Source: Gammaproteobacteria bacterium
GTDB taxonomy: Bacteria; Pseudomonadota; Gammaproteobacteria; Pseudomonadales; Azotimanducaceae
Direction: 5' to 3'
Length of the DNA: 64,000 nt
Assembly: GCA_026713185.1 (NCBI GenBank)
Contig: JAPOOX010000165.1
Coordinates: 1 to 64,000 of the forward strand
The notes under the pieces are model-generated. The model had not been told where the DNA came from. It ran no database searches and saw only the letters and a program-made list of their open reading frames with translations. The translations under genes were made by a program, and so were the position numbers. Of the stretch, positions 1 through 8,540 are shown piece after piece (the first letter of the stretch is position 1; each line of letters opens with the position of its first letter).

Positions 1-93
1 AAAATAAACAAAAAAAAATGAATCAAACACCAATAGAAAAGAATCGAAGAAAAAAAATTAACCCCCCACAGGGGAAAAATTTATATAAAATTT

Positions 94-474
94 ATGGGTC
101 TCGCTTATTGGGTGGTCGAAGATACAGTGCAGGCAACTGAATACGTGAATGAGGCACTGGAAGCAGTTGATCCCCATGGGCAGACATTTTCTTGCTGGCG
201 CTACTGCAACGTGTCGGACAGCGAGTTTATAAAGGATCTTGGGGAGATGATTGAATATTTCAGCGGGAATATTCTGATGACCCCTCCTTTCATTTCTAAG
301 TGATGCCTTCCTCCCAGAAACAGGACGTGTTTTGTTTCGTTCTCAACCTTGAAAGAGATCCTCAAAGAAGATAAGACGATTTCTCTGCGTGACGACGACG
401 GTTCAGCTGAAATCACTCCGATAGGAATGAGGACTCAAGAACAGATGGACAGAAATTACCGACATGTCCAGTAA
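94..474 (+). pseudogene. Small ORF interrupted by an in-frame TGA
   Basis: One reading frame of about 127 codons is broken by a single TGA at 301-303. The first part starts at ATG 94 and gives 69 residues. The part after the stop ends at TAA 472-474 and contains ordinary-looking stretches such as LKEILKEDKT and EQMDRNYRHV. I recognise no family. The upstream 90 bases are A-rich and show no clear ribosome binding site. The simplest reading is a small gene inactivated by a nonsense mutation, in keeping with the decayed look of the next kilobase; two chance ORFs in one frame is the alternative. Low confidence. Confidence 0.3.
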
Positions 475-769
475 GTGACGACTTGTAAATACAGATACAT
501 ACAATCCAGGGTCTTAGAAATTTAGAGAAGTGTAAAAAACCGAAGAGAATGCTAACAGTGTTGACTGAAAAAAGTCACTTCGAAACAATTACTATCGCAT
601 TCACATTCTTGGTAACATTTTTGAATGAGGCAACACTGGGTATACCGGTCAAAATGAACATTCATTCTGGTAATAAAAGAACGCTCGTTTCTCTGATGCA
701 TTTCTTGTCGTGTTTTCTACCTCATGTGTTCATTTTGCGTCAATACAACCGGCAAGGATAATTGAGTAA

Positions 770-1093
770 ATACGCTCCTGGTTTTCAAGTCGTCGTGCAC
801 ATGAGCTGCACGCGCTGCTGATTACGTTACAAGATGACTCATCGTCCCAAGTCATTGATAAACATAAAGAAACAGTCACTTTAATGCCATCCGCGTTACA
901 AGATATCTTAGTCACGCAACCCCTTGTTCTCATTGGATTAATCGCACACTTAAGCGATATCACGTTACAAGAAGACATCGTCTTTCTGGCGCATCGCCTC
1001 CATCAATTAGCTGAGGACATCTTCAATCAAGAACAAGGAGCACAGCGTGCACAAACGTCTACTTCGCCCGGAACGGCTACGCCGGGTACCTGA
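770..1093 (+). pseudogene. Open frame without a good start, possible gene fragment
   Basis: The frame is open from just after a TAA at 767-769 to a stop at 1091-1093. The first ATG is at 884, but the residues before it (for example AHELHALLITLQDD) look as protein-like as those after it, so the true 5' end is probably missing. The core is leucine-rich and helical, with two similar segments containing ITLQDD and ITLQED. The last 15 or so codons overlap the next remnant in another frame and look like non-coding read-through. I do not recognise a family. Confidence 0.25.
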
Positions 1094-1322
1094 TCACGGT
1101 GTCGGTCGCACCATGGCGCTCGTGAATACGGGCGTGGAGCTTGCAAAAAGAGTTCGCAAGGTCCTGCTGGCCGATTTCGACCTGGAAGCACCTGGGCTCG
1201 ACACTTTCGAAACCATCAAGCCGAAAAAAACTGCACCGGGAATCGTCGACTTTGTCAGAAGATACTTAGACACCGGACAAGCGCCTGAGGTTGAAGAATT
1301 CTTGGGAAAGTTGCCCTCATAG
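1092..1322 (+). pseudogene. Remnant of a KGGVGR-type ParA-like ATPase
   Basis: The frame reads GVGRTMALVNTGVELAKR, then VLLADFDLEAPGLDTFE and a short helical tail before a stop at 1320-1322. This matches the N-terminal P-loop and following strand of the ParA/MinD-like ATPases that carry a KGGVGR motif and are often found in signalling or conflict operons. The lysine and first glycine of the P-loop are replaced (DHGVGR), there is no upstream start in a sensible context, and only about 75 residues of a domain several times longer remain. I read it as a broken fragment, not a working protein. Confidence 0.55.
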
Positions 1323-1578
1323 AGCCCTAGCACTTCATTCTCGGCGACCTCTCTGAACTGATCCAGTGCAATCGTATGCAGATCACATAAAGAATGTTAG
1401 GATTCTCAATACGGAGGCTCGTGAAATAGATTTGAGGTATGGAAATACTCAAGGAGCCCTAATACTTGCCGAAAAAAATGTAAAATTAAAATAGATGTGG
1501 TTTGCTGGAATAGAACTCAGGATATATATTTTGTCTAAGTTATGATGTTACTGAACTCGTACCCAGAGATGCCAAAAC

Positions 1579-2373
1579 GTGCCAGGTAAAATTATATTCA
1601 CAGACCCGCCAATTCATGAACGCGTTGTAGGCGTCCAGTTCGGCGAGCTTCCTTTCTATAACAACGCACACGCAGGATGGTTTTGGAAGCAGTGGCTAGG
1701 AGACGACTGGGATGACCTAAAGATCATCCAGCCAATCCAGGAGGTTATAGAGCACTTCGGACCGCATAAAATAGAACCGCAACAGATTATTGCCGCCACG
1801 CAGCCAATTCCCCAGCGAGCTCAAATAAGAAGATCTTCTGATCAACGCCTTGTTCAGATCCAGAATACACGCTTCCACTTAAATTGGAGCAAAGAACAGG
1901 GGCTACCTTACGTTGAATTTGATGAATTACTAAAAGAGTTTTTTGAGTATTATGGCAAATTTAAAGACTTTGTAGATAAAGCAGGATCGCTTGATCTTGA
2001 AGAAAACCATTGGGAAGTCACTTATACAAATCATCTGTTCAAAGGTAACCTTTGGAATTCCATTGCGGATTGGCCATTAGTTATCAAGGGGCTTCAAATC
2101 CCATACGCCTTAGAGCAAACACCAGAATCTCTTAATATGTACTGGAATTGGGTTCTTCCAAACCAAGTAGGACGCATGCACGCCACCTTGCAAACCCGGA
2201 TTCACCTGGTTGAGGGTACTGAACTATTACACTTGGAATTAACCTGTCGCGGCCCACTAAGCCAGAAAATAGGTTTAGAAGAAGGCTTGCGAATTGGACA
2301 TGACGCAATAGTTGAGAGTTTTGTTAAGCTTACAACGCCCGATGCGCATGGTGTCTGGGGAATGAAGGAGTGA
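1579..2373 (+). CDS. TIGR04255-family protein
   Basis: A 264-residue soluble protein starting at GTG 1579. It opens with a DPPIHERVVGVQF segment and has a central stretch, about residues 85-105, with an IQNTRFHLNW core. This pattern resembles TIGR04255, a sporadically distributed family of unknown function. No signal peptide, membrane segment or catalytic motif is visible. It is followed after 6 bases by another small gene and then a third, all on the same strand, so the three probably form one transcript. The patchy occurrence of the family and the decayed surroundings suggest accessory DNA. The family call is from memory of the motif and is fairly but not fully secure. Confidence 0.65.
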   Translation: MPGKIIFTDPPIHERVVGVQFGELPFYNNAHAGWFWKQWLGDDWDDLKIIQPIQEVIEHFGPHKIEPQQIIAATQPIPQRAQIRRSSDQRLVQIQNTRFHLNWSKEQGLPYVEFDELLKEFFEYYGKFKDFVDKAGSLDLEENHWEVTYTNHLFKGNLWNSIADWPLVIKGLQIPYALEQTPESLNMYWNWVLPNQVGRMHATLQTRIHLVEGTELLHLELTCRGPLSQKIGLEEGLRIGHDAIVESFVKLTTPDAHGVWGMKE

Positions 2374-2379
2374 ACCATT

Positions 2380-2817
2380 ATGAATAACAATGACTCAAAT
2401 CGCGTGACAATGGATGTGTCTGGGTCACCTTGGGACATGGCTCTAAGGTCGTTTGAGAATGCGCAGCATGATGGTTTAAATCCCGACCTGATGAGGTCAA
2501 TTAGTGATCTGCTGAGCCGGATGTGTCAGTCTCAAATCACCCCACCTGACAGATTATTAACGTTAGATCGAAGCCTTGTTATCGAGTGGCAAAACAATGG
2601 GTTTGTGGTAGAGGTTGAGATTGAGGAACCTTGGCGAGCAGAAATCATGTCATATAAAGTTGGAGAGGATCCCGAGTTTATGGAAATTGAGTGGGCTCCG
2701 ATACCTGGTACGATAGAACGTTACTATTACCCAACAAATGCTGCAACATATCCTGACCACAATATTCGGCCTAACGCCCGCTCAGTGATAGGAGACGACA
2801 CCACTATCGCCGCATAG
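2380..2817 (+). CDS. Hypothetical protein, second gene of the TIGR04255 cassette
   Basis: A 145-residue acidic protein, ATG 2380, only 6 bases after the TIGR04255-like gene. I do not recognise it. The middle (about residues 62-95) alternates hydrophobic and charged residues, as in beta strands (LVIEWQNNGFVVEVEIEEPW), and the rest has no motif. No signal peptide or membrane segment. Position and spacing suggest that it acts with the upstream protein, but the sequence gives no function. Confidence 0.6.
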   Translation: MNNNDSNRVTMDVSGSPWDMALRSFENAQHDGLNPDLMRSISDLLSRMCQSQITPPDRLLTLDRSLVIEWQNNGFVVEVEIEEPWRAEIMSYKVGEDPEFMEIEWAPIPGTIERYYYPTNAATYPDHNIRPNARSVIGDDTTIAA

Positions 2818-2826
2818 AATTGAATC

Positions 2827-3279
2827 GTGAAAACGGAAGACGATGCAATTGAGGACGAAGAACTATTACTGCGCAGATCCTTAGTTGAGTGGGTTGACTT
2901 AAATCTTGAGTTGCCTGTTTCGAGAGTTGTTTTTCGACCCACGGAAGACGACTCAACAGGCATATCCTTCTTCCGAGAGTTTTTCTCAACCCCTGCAGAA
3001 GTTGTTGAGTTAGCCGAAAAACTTGGTCGTCGCCCAAGGAATGACTATTGTGTAATCAGGATGCCGGTGTGCTCTATTCGTGACAATGGCATGTCAATTA
3101 ACCCAGACCCAATCGAGCTACTGAAAGGCCATGCGCTTCTGCCGGAAATAAAATCCACTTTGAGAAGGCAGAGTAAGAAGTACCAAGTTCGACTTGCAAG
3201 TTGGATTAACCAGAACCTCAACCAGGACAGTATTTATTATTGTGGGCCAGTAGCACAACCAGGAAATGACTCGGAGTAA
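2827..3279 (+). CDS. Hypothetical protein, third gene of the TIGR04255 cassette
   Basis: A 150-residue protein that I place at GTG 2827, 9 bases after the previous stop. No ATG upstream is usable. It has an acidic N-terminus (EDDAIEDEELLLRR), a middle with FFREFFSTPAEVVELAEKLGRR, and no transmembrane segment. I do not recognise a family. Third gene of a compact co-directional cassette. Confidence 0.55.
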   Translation: MKTEDDAIEDEELLLRRSLVEWVDLNLELPVSRVVFRPTEDDSTGISFFREFFSTPAEVVELAEKLGRRPRNDYCVIRMPVCSIRDNGMSINPDPIELLKGHALLPEIKSTLRRQSKKYQVRLASWINQNLNQDSIYYCGPVAQPGNDSE

Positions 3280-3293
3280 GCCTGGCAATTTAG

Positions 3294-3530
3294 GCTGTTG
3301 GGAATGATAGATACATTCGTCTCCTGGAACATCCTGAAGTGATGGAAAGACTCCGGGATATAGCGCTCGACAAGTCGAAGTCATTGCACCCGGATGGTTT
3401 AACGATCCCACCTACGGTGCTAACGGTGGCAGCAGTGATACGATCGCCACAAATAAAACAGTTGACTGACCTTGACTGGTCTTCGGAAAACGTGATTAAT
3501 ACTGCCTGCTCTCTGGCCAACGAGGTATAG
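3294..3530 (+). CDS. Short ORF of uncertain status before the PHP gene
   Basis: The frame is open from 3294 to a TAG at 3528-3530 and reads protein-like, with RYIRLLEHPEVMERLRDIALD and a tail ending LANEV. The only usable starts are GTG 3339 and ATG 3342, which lie inside the protein-like stretch, so the 5' end may be lost. It ends just before the PHP-domain gene at 3533. It could be a small hypothetical gene or the truncated end of one. No family recognised. Confidence 0.3.
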   Translation, partial: AVGNDRYIRLLEHPEVMERLRDIALDKSKSLHPDGLTIPPTVLTVAAVIRSPQIKQLTDLDWSSENVINTACSLANEV

Positions 3531-3532
3531 AC

Positions 3533-5173
3533 ATGCGTGATCGATCCCGATACTTGCGTTTCATGGGCGCCGCCCTTGGCGGTGTGATATCGACCGTCGC
3601 CTTGGGCCACGGCCAGGTGCGCACGGACGCTGACGAGGCGCGACACATCGATTTCCCCGACACCGGGAAGTACCTGACCCTGGTCGTCGACCTGCACACC
3701 CACTCGGTGTTCTCCGATGGCCACGTGTGGCCCAACGTGCGCGTCGCCGAGGCGTTGCTTGATGGTCTCGACGCATTGGCGATCACCGAGCATCTGGAGT
3801 ACCAGCCACACCAGGTGTTCATTCCACACCCGGACCGCAATGTCGCGTTTGATGAGGCTGTACAGGGGGCTGTGGGCACGGACCTGATCGTCGTCGCCGG
3901 CTCGGAAATCACCCGCGAAGCCCCGGATGGACACATGAATGCCGTGTTCATCACCGACGCCAACGCGCTGTGGCCCGTTGGCGGGCGCAGTGGGCCGGAG
4001 TTAGCGGCATTCGCCTCCGAGTGGACCCTACAGGAGGCCGTCGCCGCGGCCAACGCGCAAAGGGGTTTCGTGTTCTGGAACCACCCGTGGGGTTCACCGA
4101 GGACTCCGCATCTGCGAACCGAACTGACCGAAGTGCAGCGGGCGCTGATCGAACAGGGGCAACTGCACGGCATCGAGATCGTGAACGGTGCATCGTACAA
4201 CGAAGAAGCGCATCGGATCGCTGTCGATCACAACTTGACCTACATCGGCACATCGGATGTCCACAACCTGATCGACTGGGACTACGACGTCGCCGGCAAC
4301 GGCCACCGTCCGGTCACACTGGTGCTTGCTACCGAGCGATCCGCTGACGCGATCAAAGAGGCGTTATTCGCCAGGCGCACGGTGGTCTGGTTCGACAACC
4401 TGCTGATCGGACGAGACGAACCGCTACAAGCTCTTCTGCACGCGGGGCTCGTGGTCGAGAGCGCGATTCGCGACGAGAACGACGCGACCATAGAAGTCAC
4501 TTTGCGTAACAACACCGACGCGACGCTGCAACTGCGGCACCTCTCGACAGCGTCCCAGTCCCTGCATAGACACGCCGATCTCGTCGAAGTCGCGCCGCAG
4601 AGCCAGACCAACTTGAAGGTGAAACCGGCAGTGATGCCTGACGAACTGACGATGGAGTTTGAAATCCTGAACGCGTTGACGACGCCGAATACGCACCCCG
4701 CCGTCACCCTTCGGCGTGCGATCAAGGTCGTGCCACACCCCACGTCCTACACCTATACCGGCGAGCCTCAATTCACGATCGCGTTTCCGCCGGGGACGGA
4801 TGTCGGCCCCCCGACAATGTCCGGGGAGGTATTCGTCGGTGACACACCGGATGGCGTCAAGTTCGCAGCATCCGTCGCCGACATCGCCGATGGCCTGTCG
4901 TTGGGCAAGGTATCGGACTTCATCATTTCCGTGGGGTTTGCGGCGGGATCCGGCTCGGACTACGAAGTCACGGAAAATCGCCCGATCACACTCGCCGATG
5001 GTACGCCGGCCTATCGTTCCGAGATCGCGTGGACCTACGCCCCTGCCGCGCTTAATTTCAACACGCAAGTGGTTGCGGCGTTCAAGGACGGCAAAGTCGT
5101 CTGGGTGATCGCGCATGATCAAGAGCGCAGGACGCACATTTCCGAGCTCGTCGAGAGTTTGCGCTTCGACTGA
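3533..5173 (+). CDS. Exported PHP-domain metal-dependent phosphoesterase
   Basis: A 546-residue protein with an arginine-rich N-terminus and a hydrophobic stretch (about residues 10-25, MGAALGGVISTVALG) that looks like a signal sequence. The PHP metal-site motifs follow in order: DLHTHSVFSDG near residues 53-63, ITEH near 83, GSEIT near 123, NHPWG near 183 and TSDVH near 240. This is the layout of PHP-family phosphoesterases, here probably acting in the periplasm. The C-terminal 250 residues are beta-rich with no motif I recognise. The gene is much richer in GC than the DNA before it and has long antisense shadow frames, which suggests a different origin from the 1-3.5 kb region. The substrate cannot be told from the sequence. 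Confidence 0.8.
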   Translation: MRDRSRYLRFMGAALGGVISTVALGHGQVRTDADEARHIDFPDTGKYLTLVVDLHTHSVFSDGHVWPNVRVAEALLDGLDALAITEHLEYQPHQVFIPHPDRNVAFDEAVQGAVGTDLIVVAGSEITREAPDGHMNAVFITDANALWPVGGRSGPELAAFASEWTLQEAVAAANAQRGFVFWNHPWGSPRTPHLRTELTEVQRALIEQGQLHGIEIVNGASYNEEAHRIAVDHNLTYIGTSDVHNLIDWDYDVAGNGHRPVTLVLATERSADAIKEALFARRTVVWFDNLLIGRDEPLQALLHAGLVVESAIRDENDATIEVTLRNNTDATLQLRHLSTASQSLHRHADLVEVAPQSQTNLKVKPAVMPDELTMEFEILNALTTPNTHPAVTLRRAIKVVPHPTSYTYTGEPQFTIAFPPGTDVGPPTMSGEVFVGDTPDGVKFAASVADIADGLSLGKVSDFIISVGFAAGSGSDYEVTENRPITLADGTPAYRSEIAWTYAPAALNFNTQVVAAFKDGKVVWVIAHDQERRTHISELVESLRFD

Positions 5174-5214
5174 GGTATGCACCGTCACTACTAATGCACT
5201 ACAATACCCCCACC

Positions 5215-6891
5215 ATGCCACAACCCCGCATAATACCTATCATCCTCCTGACCACCACAGTAATAACCGCCTGCGGCGGCGGCGCCGGCACAATCGAACC
5301 ACAACCAGTGGAACCGCCCCCGCCACCCCCGGAACCCGTACTGGAAATCGAATTCATCGACTCAATCCCCCTGAACGAACAGGGCAGTGTCCCCGGTTAT
5401 CAAACCGCATTCGAGTTGTCTCATTCAACCTGGTCTGACGCAGATTTCGCAGTCGAATTGAACTGCAATGGATTGAATGCTGTCAGTACCCGGCGCAGCG
5501 CATCGGATCTTGCAGACATTGAGGGGAATCAACTGACCACCCACAGACTCTCCTGCCCGCAGGGTATCGGGGCAGCCAGTCACACCATTACGGTCAAGGC
5601 AACGAGAGAAAGCGGCACCCGGTACGAAGGCACATTAGACCTTGATGTCGGCAGTGATACTCCAACGTTGAATGTCATTGATGAACAACAAAATCCACAA
5701 GACATGGTGGATAATCTCTTTGCAGGCTATATCCTGGATGCGCTGTCCGATCAACTGGATAGTCCGGATGAAGTGAAGCAACTATTGCTGGAATTAATCG
5801 TTGCTCTGATCAATAGCGAATGGCGTTACCTGGCCAATCCCGAAGTCGTTCATGATGTGATAGTGCGGAAAGTGGAGTATTCATCGACTCACCCGGATGG
5901 GTCCGCCGGGATTCTGAGTGGACTGCTGGCAATTCCCGACATCAGTTCTGCAGATGATTTTACGCCGAGAGACAGGATCATCCTGCTGAATCACGCCACC
6001 GGCTCCACGCCATCGGAACTCGATGCAACAGATGCCTGGTATATCCTTGCCAATCTGTTCGCCGGTCACGGCTTCCTCGTCGTTGCACCGGACAACTTTG
6101 GTCGGGGAACGACCGGCGAATTGCCGGAAACCTATCTTATTGCCAACAGAGTCGGCTCGCATTCGGCCGATCTTGTTCGCCGGGTGCTGGACAGTAATGA
6201 TTATGTCGATATACATGGAGATGGCAGACCCTTACCGATCAGCATTATCGGCTACTCGCAGGGAGGTCACAGCGCCATTGCCAGTTGGATGGAGATACAT
6301 CACCATCACAAAGATTCCCTGCAGACCGTCGACGTCTATTCCGGTGGTGCGCCGTTAGACTTGTATCGCACTTTCCTGGGCGTCATGCAGGCTCTGGACG
6401 GACGCTGCAATGATGACGGTTACTGCACCCTGGTGAACCAGGAAGCTCATGTGCCTTATATATCCGGTCGAGTTCTTCCGGGTATCATTGAATACACGGA
6501 CAGTGGCATAACCATTCAGGACGTTGAAGAAGACGAGAATCTGAGTACTCAATTTATCAGGGGATTTCTGGACAACGATGCCACCTATGACAGACTGAAA
6601 GCAATTCTGCAGATGAGCAGCTTTCAGAATATTGTCAATCCGGAAGAAGTCTTCAATGATGAGGACGTTACACTCCACCTGTATCATTCCACCTACGACC
6701 GGCTGGTACCGGTCGACAATACCAAAGATTTCCTGAGTACACTGGATGGCAACGTCAACGCCATGCATTATGAAGATCTATGTGATACCAGTTTTTATGA
6801 GCAGTTCTTCAATGCCACAGACGAGGTGGGTATTCTGCACACGCTTTGTGGAGTGAGCATGCTGAATCATGTCTTAAATGAAATCCGCTGA
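5215..6891 (+). CDS. Secreted alpha/beta-hydrolase lipoprotein (lipase/esterase-like)
   Basis: I take ATG 5215 as the start because it gives a short type-II signal peptide with lipobox ITAC at residues 17-20. An in-frame ATG at 5194 would add seven residues. After the cysteine comes a glycine- and proline-rich linker. The hydrolase domain has an HATGS segment, a GHGFLVVAPDNFGRG strand-turn and the nucleophile elbow GYSQGG. An aspartate in STYDRLVP and a histidine near the C-terminus (MLNHVL) complete a likely Ser-Asp-His triad. The protein resembles secretory lipases and esterases and should sit on a membrane facing the periplasm or outside. Gene and gene before it are co-directional, 41 bases apart. 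Confidence 0.8.
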   Translation: MPQPRIIPIILLTTTVITACGGGAGTIEPQPVEPPPPPPEPVLEIEFIDSIPLNEQGSVPGYQTAFELSHSTWSDADFAVELNCNGLNAVSTRRSASDLADIEGNQLTTHRLSCPQGIGAASHTITVKATRESGTRYEGTLDLDVGSDTPTLNVIDEQQNPQDMVDNLFAGYILDALSDQLDSPDEVKQLLLELIVALINSEWRYLANPEVVHDVIVRKVEYSSTHPDGSAGILSGLLAIPDISSADDFTPRDRIILLNHATGSTPSELDATDAWYILANLFAGHGFLVVAPDNFGRGTTGELPETYLIANRVGSHSADLVRRVLDSNDYVDIHGDGRPLPISIIGYSQGGHSAIASWMEIHHHHKDSLQTVDVYSGGAPLDLYRTFLGVMQALDGRCNDDGYCTLVNQEAHVPYISGRVLPGIIEYTDSGITIQDVEEDENLSTQFIRGFLDNDATYDRLKAILQMSSFQNIVNPEEVFNDEDVTLHLYHSTYDRLVPVDNTKDFLSTLDGNVNAMHYEDLCDTSFYEQFFNATDEVGILHTLCGVSMLNHVLNEIR

Positions 6892-6895
6892 ACGT

Positions 6896-7315
6896 TTACT
6901 CTCGTCTTATCCATCTACTGGTCGCGGCAACATCCTCAATCTCCTCCCCGGCTTCCTGCCAACCGCCAAATCCGGCTTCCAGGTGTGCCACATCCTTGAA
7001 ACCCATATCCAGCAGCGCAAGCGTTGCAAAGACTGAACGTCCGCCTCCGGCGCAGAACAGGATCGTCCGGCGATCTTCCTGGAAGTAATCGCGGTAATAG
7101 GGGCTGGCGGGACTTGCCCAGAATTCCAGCATACCTCTGGGCGCGTGGATGGAACCGGGGATGGCGCCCAGGTCCACTCGTTCCTGGATCTCCCTCAAAT
7201 CAATCAGCAGGAGATCCGGATTGTCCTGTAGTTCTCTTTTGAGATCATCAACGCCGAGATTCTCAATATCCTGTTTGGCTAACTCGACTTCGCTGAATAT
7301 ATCCTTGATGGTCAT
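6896..7315 (-). CDS. Rhodanese-like domain protein
   Basis: 139 residues with one rhodanese domain. LLLIDLREIQERVDLGAIPG is the usual N-terminal half, and the active loop CAGGGRS (cysteine near residue 90) is intact. It probably acts as a sulfurtransferase or sulfur carrier in the cytoplasm. The start at 7315 has a good AGGAG six bases upstream. It lies 90 bases downstream of the VOC gene on the same strand, so the two may be cotranscribed. It is convergent with the lipoprotein gene, with only 4 bases between the stops. Confidence 0.85.
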   Translation of the reverse strand: MTIKDIFSEVELAKQDIENLGVDDLKRELQDNPDLLLIDLREIQERVDLGAIPGSIHAPRGMLEFWASPASPYYRDYFQEDRRTILFCAGGGRSVFATLALLDMGFKDVAHLEAGFGGWQEAGEEIEDVAATSRWIRRE

Positions 7316-7405
7316 TATTCACTCCTGTTTCAAAAACCACCCAACCCGATAAACCGGATAGCCGTAAACTGACTGGCAATTGTCCGGGAATGCTGCATCC
7401 ATGTC

Positions 7406-7783
7406 TCAGACAAGGCTGTGATCAGGTACATGAGTTGAATTCACCACTATCCGGTTACCTCCAGGCTCAGTCAGATAAAAGGAATCGTGAATGCGTCCTT
7501 TTTCTATCTCCGTGACCTGGTAACCGCGTTCCTGGTATTGAGCATGGGTCTCCGCCAGGTCTTCCACCATGAGGTCGAAAGATACATCCGCGGGCTCATG
7601 ATTCTCATCGTTTGCCAGTACGATGTGAGTACCGCCCCGCAGTTCCAGTACCGCCACGGTTTCGCCTTTGAATATCGGTCGCATTCCAATTTCCTGCATG
7701 AAGGCATGGGACTCCTCCATTTTTGGTGTGGGCATTCTCACATGGCCTATCCACACATCAGGCCGCTTGTTGTCATCCACCAT
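7406..7783 (-). CDS. VOC-family (glyoxalase/dioxygenase fold) protein
   Basis: 125 residues with the VOC beta-alpha-beta repeat: WIGHVRMPTPKMEESHAFM near the N-terminus, LELRGGTHIVL in the middle, and a C-terminal FYLTEPGGNRIVV. Candidate metal ligands are the first histidine and the late acidic residue of each half, but the substrate is unknown. A GAGGTG sits a few bases before ATG 7783. It is divergent from greA, and the 188-base gap contains a 7-bp inverted repeat (TTGTCCA at 7867-7873, TGGACAA at 7913-7919) that could be an operator. Confidence 0.8.
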   Translation of the reverse strand: MVDDNKRPDVWIGHVRMPTPKMEESHAFMQEIGMRPIFKGETVAVLELRGGTHIVLANDENHEPADVSFDLMVEDLAETHAQYQERGYQVTEIEKGRIHDSFYLTEPGGNRIVVNSTHVPDHSLV

Positions 7784-7971
7784 GTTGCACCTCGCATTTT
7801 CTTTTCACCGGAAAGCGTAGTCCAACAACAAAGCTTTCTCAACCGCAAACTGGCAGTCAGGACCAGTTGTCCAATTTTGCCGACATGCAACACACGGATT
7901 GTGAAATTTCACTGGACAAATTCCCATTTCCATTTGACACTGTATATTCCAGGTAACAGACCCATAGGAAA

Positions 7972-8448
7972 ATGAACAAGATTCCGATGACCGCGGAAGG
8001 CGCGTCGGCTCTCCGAAGTGAACTGACTCGATTGAAATCGGTAGAAAGACAGAGGATCGTTCGTGCCATTGCAGAAGCGCGGGAACATGGAGACCTGCGC
8101 GAAAATGCCGAATATCAGTACGCCAAGGAAGAGCAGGGCTTTGTGGAAGCCCGGATTCATGAAATAGAAAATAAACTTTCCGTAGCCCAGGTTATCAATA
8201 TCCAGGAAATTCCGCCCAACGGAAAGGTCATCTTCGGGGCCACTGTAACAGTGGTTAATCTGGATGATGATTCTGAATCCACCTATCAGGTCGTTGGTGA
8301 TGAGGAATCAGACATCAAGGTGAACAAAGTGTCTATATATTCCCCTATCGCCAGGGCGCTGGTCGGCAAGGAAGTTGGAGACGTTGCAGTGGTCAAGACT
8401 CCCAAAGGAGAGGTTGAACTGGAAATCTGCAACATAGAGCACATCTGA
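7972..8448 (+). CDS. greA: Transcription elongation factor GreA
   Basis: 158 residues, the normal GreA length. The N-terminal coiled-coil hairpin carries the acidic tip in [11 protein letters not shown] (Asp41 and Glu44) that stimulates RNA cleavage in the secondary channel of RNA polymerase. The C-terminal FKBP-like domain has the typical [17 protein letters not shown] segment. It begins the conserved block greA-rlmE-ftsH-folP-glmM-tpiA-secG. The carAB genes that often precede greA are absent; a VOC gene is divergent instead. Confidence 0.97.
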   Translation: MNKIPMTAEGASALRSELTRLKSVERQRIVRAIAEAREHGDLRENAEYQYAKEEQGFVEARIHEIENKLSVAQVINIQEIPPNGKVIFGATVTVVNLDDDSESTYQVVGDEESDIKVNKVSIYSPIARALVGKEVGDVAVVKTPKGEVELEICNIEHI

Positions 8449-8540
8449 TTTAATAAAATTGTAACGCCGAACAAATTAGCGTGTATTCAGTTCAAAATGG
8501 GGCAGCCGACTCTATCCTGAAGTTTTAAATGGAACAGGGA

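Larger units (their letters stand above)
475..1578. other. Decayed, gene-poor edge of the accessory region
   Basis: No intact gene can be supported in this kilobase. It holds an open frame of unknown nature (770-1093), a remnant of a ParA-like ATPase (1092-1322) and otherwise AT-rich sequence with stops in all frames. Past the ATPase remnant, a different frame near 1328-1389 reads protein-like (GDLSELIQCNRMQIT then stop), which fits a frameshifted continuation. I see no transposase, terminal repeats or att-like duplication that would explain the decay. Confidence 0.45.

Noticed and set aside
301-303. The in-frame TGA could be a selenocysteine codon
   Set aside because: No selenoprotein family is recognisable, no stem-loop of the bacterial SECIS kind is obvious after the TGA, and the surrounding DNA is decayed. 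A nonsense mutation is simpler.
7867-7919. The 7-bp inverted repeat and the nearby TTGACA as a defined greA promoter
   Set aside because: TTGACA at 7934-7939 has no -10 hexamer at a usual distance, so I list the inverted repeat only as a possible operator and do not call a promoter.
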